A stretch of 35,977 bases of DNA from Euryarchaeota archaeon UBA443 (GTDB lineage Archaea; Thermoplasmatota; Poseidoniia; Poseidoniales; Poseidoniaceae). The stretch's first letter is position 1; every line of letters starts with the position of its first letter. The translations under genes were made by a program, and so were the position numbers. The stretch is from positions 1 to 35,977 of the forward strand of contig DAKS01000050.1 of assembly GCA_002499195.1 (NCBI GenBank), given 5' to 3'. Shown one piece after another: positions 32,714 through 35,977 of the stretch. The notes under the pieces were generated by a model. It saw only the letters and a list, made by a program, of their open reading frames with translations. It was not told the DNA's origin and searched no databases.

Positions 32714-33733
32714 ATGGCCAAAGATATCGACTGGGACAAACTGACATTCTCGTTAACACCAACCGATATCATGTACATTGCTGAAACCACGGGCGATGAA
32801 CCGTGGATGCCTGGTGATTTACGTCCCTATGGCAATATTTCCATCTCACCAGCTGCAGGTGTTCTCAACTACGGTCAAGGTCTGTTTGAAGGAATGAAGG
32901 CCTATCGAACCGACAAAGATCGTATCGTCTTCTTCCGTCCTGATGAGAACGCTCGACGGATGCAACGTGGTGCGGATCGATTGAAGATGCCCCCTGTACC
33001 AGAATCCATTTTCATAGATGCGGTTGAACAAGTCGTTCAAGCCAACATCGATTGGGTTCCGCCGATGGGAAGAGGTGCCATGTACGTTCGACCATTATTG
33101 ATGGGAAGTGGACCTGTTCTCGGTGTTTCTCCTGCTCCAAGCTATTCGTTCATGATTTACGTCACACCGGTTGGACCGTACTTTAAGGGCGGAATGCGTG
33201 CTATTGAATTGCTTATTTCCGATGAATTCCATCGTGCTGCTCCTGGTGGCTCTGGTGGTGTCAAGGCCATTGGAAACTATGCACCAGGAATGATGCCAAG
33301 CAAGATGGCGAAAGCATCTGGCTATGCTGAAGTCATCTATCTCGATGCTCGAACCAGTACCTACATCGAAGAAGTCGGTGCTGCGAACTTCTTCTGCATC
33401 AAGGATGAAGTCCTCTACACACCTGAACTAACCGGAACTATTCTTCCAGGAATTACTCGTGATTCCATCATCGCTCTAGCTCGTCACATGGGATACGAAG
33501 TCATCGAAGAGAAGGTCAGTGCTGAATTTGCAATGACTGCGGATGAAGCCTTCTGCTGTGGAACTGCAGCCGTCATTTCACCAATTGGTAGCATTACACA
33601 TGGCGATACAAAAGTGGCCTACGGTGATGGAACACCTGGAACGATCACAACAACACTATACGATAAACTCACAGGTATTCAAAACGAAACCGAAGAAGAC
33701 ATCTTCGGCTGGTTACACGAAGTTCCTCTGTGA
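32714..33733 (+). CDS. ilvE: Branched-chain amino acid aminotransferase
   Basis: This class IV PLP aminotransferase (339 aa) interconverts Val, Leu and Ile with their 2-oxo acids using glutamate. Family blocks are GVLNYGQGLFEGMKAYR, the substrate region MYVRPLLMGSG, the PLP lysine in GGVKAIGNYAPGM (near 184), YIEEVGAANFF and TGTILPGITRDSI. ATG 32714 (MAKDIDW) is preferred; the in-frame TTG 32705 lies inside the weak SD GGGTTGAGA. Its stop TGA is directly followed by the stop of the convergent surface-protein gene. Confidence 0.95.
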   Translation: MAKDIDWDKLTFSLTPTDIMYIAETTGDEPWMPGDLRPYGNISISPAAGVLNYGQGLFEGMKAYRTDKDRIVFFRPDENARRMQRGADRLKMPPVPESIFIDAVEQVVQANIDWVPPMGRGAMYVRPLLMGSGPVLGVSPAPSYSFMIYVTPVGPYFKGGMRAIELLISDEFHRAAPGGSGGVKAIGNYAPGMMPSKMAKASGYAEVIYLDARTSTYIEEVGAANFFCIKDEVLYTPELTGTILPGITRDSIIALARHMGYEVIEEKVSAEFAMTADEAFCCGTAAVISPIGSITHGDTKVAYGDGTPGTITTTLYDKLTGIQNETEEDIFGWLHEVPL

Positions 33734-35977
33734 TCACTTACCTTTCTTGGCCTTGGTCTCAACGTGCCATACGAAGTATGTCTTCTCATCAAGAATCAAT
33801 TTGCTCTTGTAGACCATTCCAAACTCGCTCGGTTCAATGGTTCCATCGAAGGTGAATTGGAGCATCAGGATACCGTCGCTATTGGACTTGAGTAACCCCC
33901 TTCCATCTTGAATACCACCAAATGGGGCTGCTCCGAACCGTTTCTTGTTGATCTCAACGTTAATCTCTCGGGCCTTGACCTCATAGCCAGGCGACATCTC
34001 AGCACAACGAATTCGCTCCTCAGTCTTCGTCTTGGTGTTGTATGGAATGGTTACAGCCCTGAGAATAAACGGATCGAGTACAGTTCCAGAACCACTCTGG
34101 ATGGTTGGTGTAGCCGAAACATGCTCCGCTTGGACTCCTACACGTTCCTTACGTCGAGTCAAAATCATTGGAACCACAAGGATGAATGCAAGGATCAAGA
34201 AGATAATTGGGAAGCAAATTGGCTTGAATGGGTTCAAGTCCTTTTCAGGAGGTTGTTCGTAAGAACGGAATTCGTAACAAGTTCCATCCGATTCAATCTT
34301 CGGAACCGAGGAACGGTTGTACGGATCGCCTCCACATTCCAATTCGAACGAATCGTTGAATCCATCACCATCATCGTCGAAGTCAGCCTCGAGCAATCCA
34401 AGGCGCGTGTTGTTGTTTGGCAGACCATCCAAGTCATAATCTTCCGCAATCGAGAGATTGAACGTGGTCAAGATTTGTGTTCCAGTCAACAAGTTCGTGG
34501 CCGTGACCGTGTACTCGGTCAAGTTCGAAGGAACAAGCGGTACACCGTAGATCGTACCGTTACCGTTCGCAGTTCGTGCCATCGTATCGCCACCAAAGAA
34601 CAAACCATACGGTAGAGCAGGTGAAATCTCCCAGATGTCGACGGTCATTCCCGTGATTATTGGTTGGAGTGTAACGTTGCGCTGTCCTTGTAACAACTCG
34701 AAGTCACCTGTTCCGTAGGTTACGGACAAATCTTCGTTGAAGTCGCAGATACCATCACCATCACTGTCAACAGGCGTATCTAATTCGTTCTTGGAATCGG
34801 TTGGACCACATTCAGCTTCTTTCAGATCGGTCCAGTTGTCGTTGTCATCGTCCAAGTCTTCAACCAATCCAGTCGTCGATTCGCCCAACAACTCGTCAGG
34901 CATTCCATCGCCATCGGTATCGAGGTAGGCAGCAGCATCGTTCGGGAAGGCATCTGGGCCTGCTTCACAGTAATCAACTGGAAGAGCCGGTGCGATCGGT
35001 CCATCGCAGACACCATCACCATCGGTATCAGCATCCCATGGGTCTGTTCCCGTGTTGTTGGCATCGACATAGGCGCTTGTATTGGTCTCAACTGTGTTGT
35101 TCAGACCATCACCATCGATGTCATCGTCAATCGCATTGCAGATGAAGTCACCATCAAGGTCGGCTGGTATATCCGAGCTATCCAATGAGTCGGAGTAACA
35201 ATCGTCCTCAATTAGGTCGGTGAAGCCATCACCATCATCGTCAAGGTCTTCGATCAATCCACGACGTGGGTCAGCATCCTCAGGCAATTCGTTTGGTAGA
35301 CCATCGAAGTCCGTATCCTCTAGAACCCCGATTTGAATAACGAATTCATCGTTGAACAAACTGCTGTTAGCATAGATGGTGAAGTTGGTCAAGTCCATCA
35401 ATTCGGTCGGTGTTCCCCAAATCGTTCCGTTGTCAGCACCGAAGAACAGACCTTCTGGCAAGTCCGGTTCAATTTCGAAGGTTGATCCACTGATAATCAA
35501 TTCTGGTTCAAGGGAAACAATTTCGGAGTTGTTCAAGAGATACAATGGTCCGAGTGACATGTTGTAGAACAAGTCCTCGATGGTGATGTTGACAAAGACC
35601 GTGATGGAACCAACATCGTTGGATGCAGTAATGGCATACATGGTTCGGCTCTGAACCTGTGTTGCAACACCTGAAAGCGTTCCGTTGGTTGTATCAAACA
35701 GCAATCCTGGTGATGGGTCAGGCAGGATGCTCCATGAGGTCACGATACCACCTGTTGAGATGGCTTCCATCGTCAAGACGGTTGAGTTGTTGAGCAGAAT
35801 GACATCATCAGGAACGTAAGCGACCAATGGAACTTGATCGAGAACAGTGATATTGATCTGCGTTGAAGCAAAGCCACCACTGTTGGTGGCTGTAACGACA
35901 TAGGTTCGAACATCCATGACTTCTGTCGGCGTTCCTGTGATGTGTCCGGTCGTTTCGTTGAACTCCAATCCTTCAGA
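33734..35977 (-). CDS. Membrane-anchored Ig-like/calcium-repeat surface protein, 5' end outside window
   Basis: The reading frame runs off the window, so this is the C-terminal ~747 aa of a larger protein. The first visible residues read SEGLEFNETTGHITGTPTE, the middle of an Ig-like putative-adhesin repeat. Similar units recur (GLLFDTTNGTLSGVATQ, GLFFGADNGTIWGTPTE, GLFFGGDT). Between them are DxDxDG calcium repeats (DADTDGDGVCDG, DLDDDNDNWTDL). One transmembrane helix (ICFPIIFLILAFILVVPMIL) is followed by TRRKE, placing the last ~150 residues inside the cell. That C-terminal domain is beta-rich and not recognised (GGIQDGRGLL, GILMLQFTFDG). It is likely an adhesin or surface-layer accessory protein. 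Confidence 0.85.
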   Translation of the reverse strand, partial: SEGLEFNETTGHITGTPTEVMDVRTYVVTATNSGGFASTQINITVLDQVPLVAYVPDDVILLNNSTVLTMEAISTGGIVTSWSILPDPSPGLLFDTTNGTLSGVATQVQSRTMYAITASNDVGSITVFVNITIEDLFYNMSLGPLYLLNNSEIVSLEPELIISGSTFEIEPDLPEGLFFGADNGTIWGTPTELMDLTNFTIYANSSLFNDEFVIQIGVLEDTDFDGLPNELPEDADPRRGLIEDLDDDGDGFTDLIEDDCYSDSLDSSDIPADLDGDFICNAIDDDIDGDGLNNTVETNTSAYVDANNTGTDPWDADTDGDGVCDGPIAPALPVDYCEAGPDAFPNDAAAYLDTDGDGMPDELLGESTTGLVEDLDDDNDNWTDLKEAECGPTDSKNELDTPVDSDGDGICDFNEDLSVTYGTGDFELLQGQRNVTLQPIITGMTVDIWEISPALPYGLFFGGDTMARTANGNGTIYGVPLVPSNLTEYTVTATNLLTGTQILTTFNLSIAEDYDLDGLPNNNTRLGLLEADFDDDGDGFNDSFELECGGDPYNRSSVPKIESDGTCYEFRSYEQPPEKDLNPFKPICFPIIFLILAFILVVPMILTRRKERVGVQAEHVSATPTIQSGSGTVLDPFILRAVTIPYNTKTKTEERIRCAEMSPGYEVKAREINVEINKKRFGAAPFGGIQDGRGLLKSNSDGILMLQFTFDGTIEPSEFGMVYKSKLILDEKTYFVWHVETKAKKGK

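Noticed and set aside
34801..35145. His/Arg-rich open frames opposite the calcium repeats of the last gene
   Set aside because: They are antisense reading of Asp/Gly codons; no start signal or plausible composition.
35966..35968. Apparent start codon of the last minus-strand gene
   Set aside because: The codon is TTG inside a conserved GLEFNETTG repeat and the frame stays open to the window edge, so the gene is 5'-truncated by the window.

Overview
This window looks like a chromosomal segment of a marine planktonic euryarchaeon, most likely Marine Group II (Poseidoniales). Archaeal marker genes support this: eL8 (L7Ae), eS28, eL24, aIF5B, EF-1alpha with uS10, family B DNA polymerase, a GINS-like protein and archaeal-type lipid synthesis. 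Genes often start after GGAGG/GAGGTGA-type Shine-Dalgarno (SD) sites, TATA-like boxes are visible, and both tRNA genes encode CCA. Several very large membrane-anchored secreted proteins carry DxDxDG (thrombospondin type 3-like) repeats. Base composition and codon use look even throughout. I see no insertion sequence, integrase, CRISPR array or rRNA. No gap between genes exceeds about 140 bp, so there is no long empty stretch to describe.

Layout. 1-5415 (+): tRNA-Ile(GAU), PRPP synthetase, the conserved cluster eL8-eS28-eL24-Ndk-aIF5B, then a MoxR AAA ATPase. 5449-7033 (+): a ParA-type ATPase, a ribbon-helix-helix protein and a small unknown protein, preceded by a perfect palindrome; the arrangement resembles the crenarchaeal SegAB partition system. 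7034-13902 (-): an apparent operon, in transcription order winged-helix regulator, triple zinc-ribbon protein, archaetidylserine/phosphatidylserine synthase, 837-aa coiled-coil protein, and a propeller/calcium-repeat membrane protein. 13951-16602 (-): a P1B metal-transporting ATPase. 16698-19332 (+): HAD phosphatase and a PIN-domain protein with a long helical region. 19338-25775 (-): a 2106-aa surface protein and tRNA-Leu(CAA). 25876-26868 (+): GINS-like replication factor. 26913-32579 (-): DNA polymerase B, PKD lipoprotein, EF-1alpha and uS10. 32714-33733 (+): branched-chain aminotransferase. 33734-35977 (-): a calcium-repeat/Ig-like membrane protein cut by the window edge.

The housekeeping part joins translation, nucleotide supply and replication. 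The accessory part is dominated by four exported proteins (7034, 19455, 28682 and 33734), which together suggest a heavily decorated cell surface. The best candidates for something new are the SegAB-like three-gene module, the lipid/coiled-coil/surface-protein operon with a duplicated DTTTLRPVQ motif, the metal ATPase with a mixed metal-site signature, and Shine-Dalgarno sites buried in perfect hairpins upstream of the giant surface protein and aIF5B.
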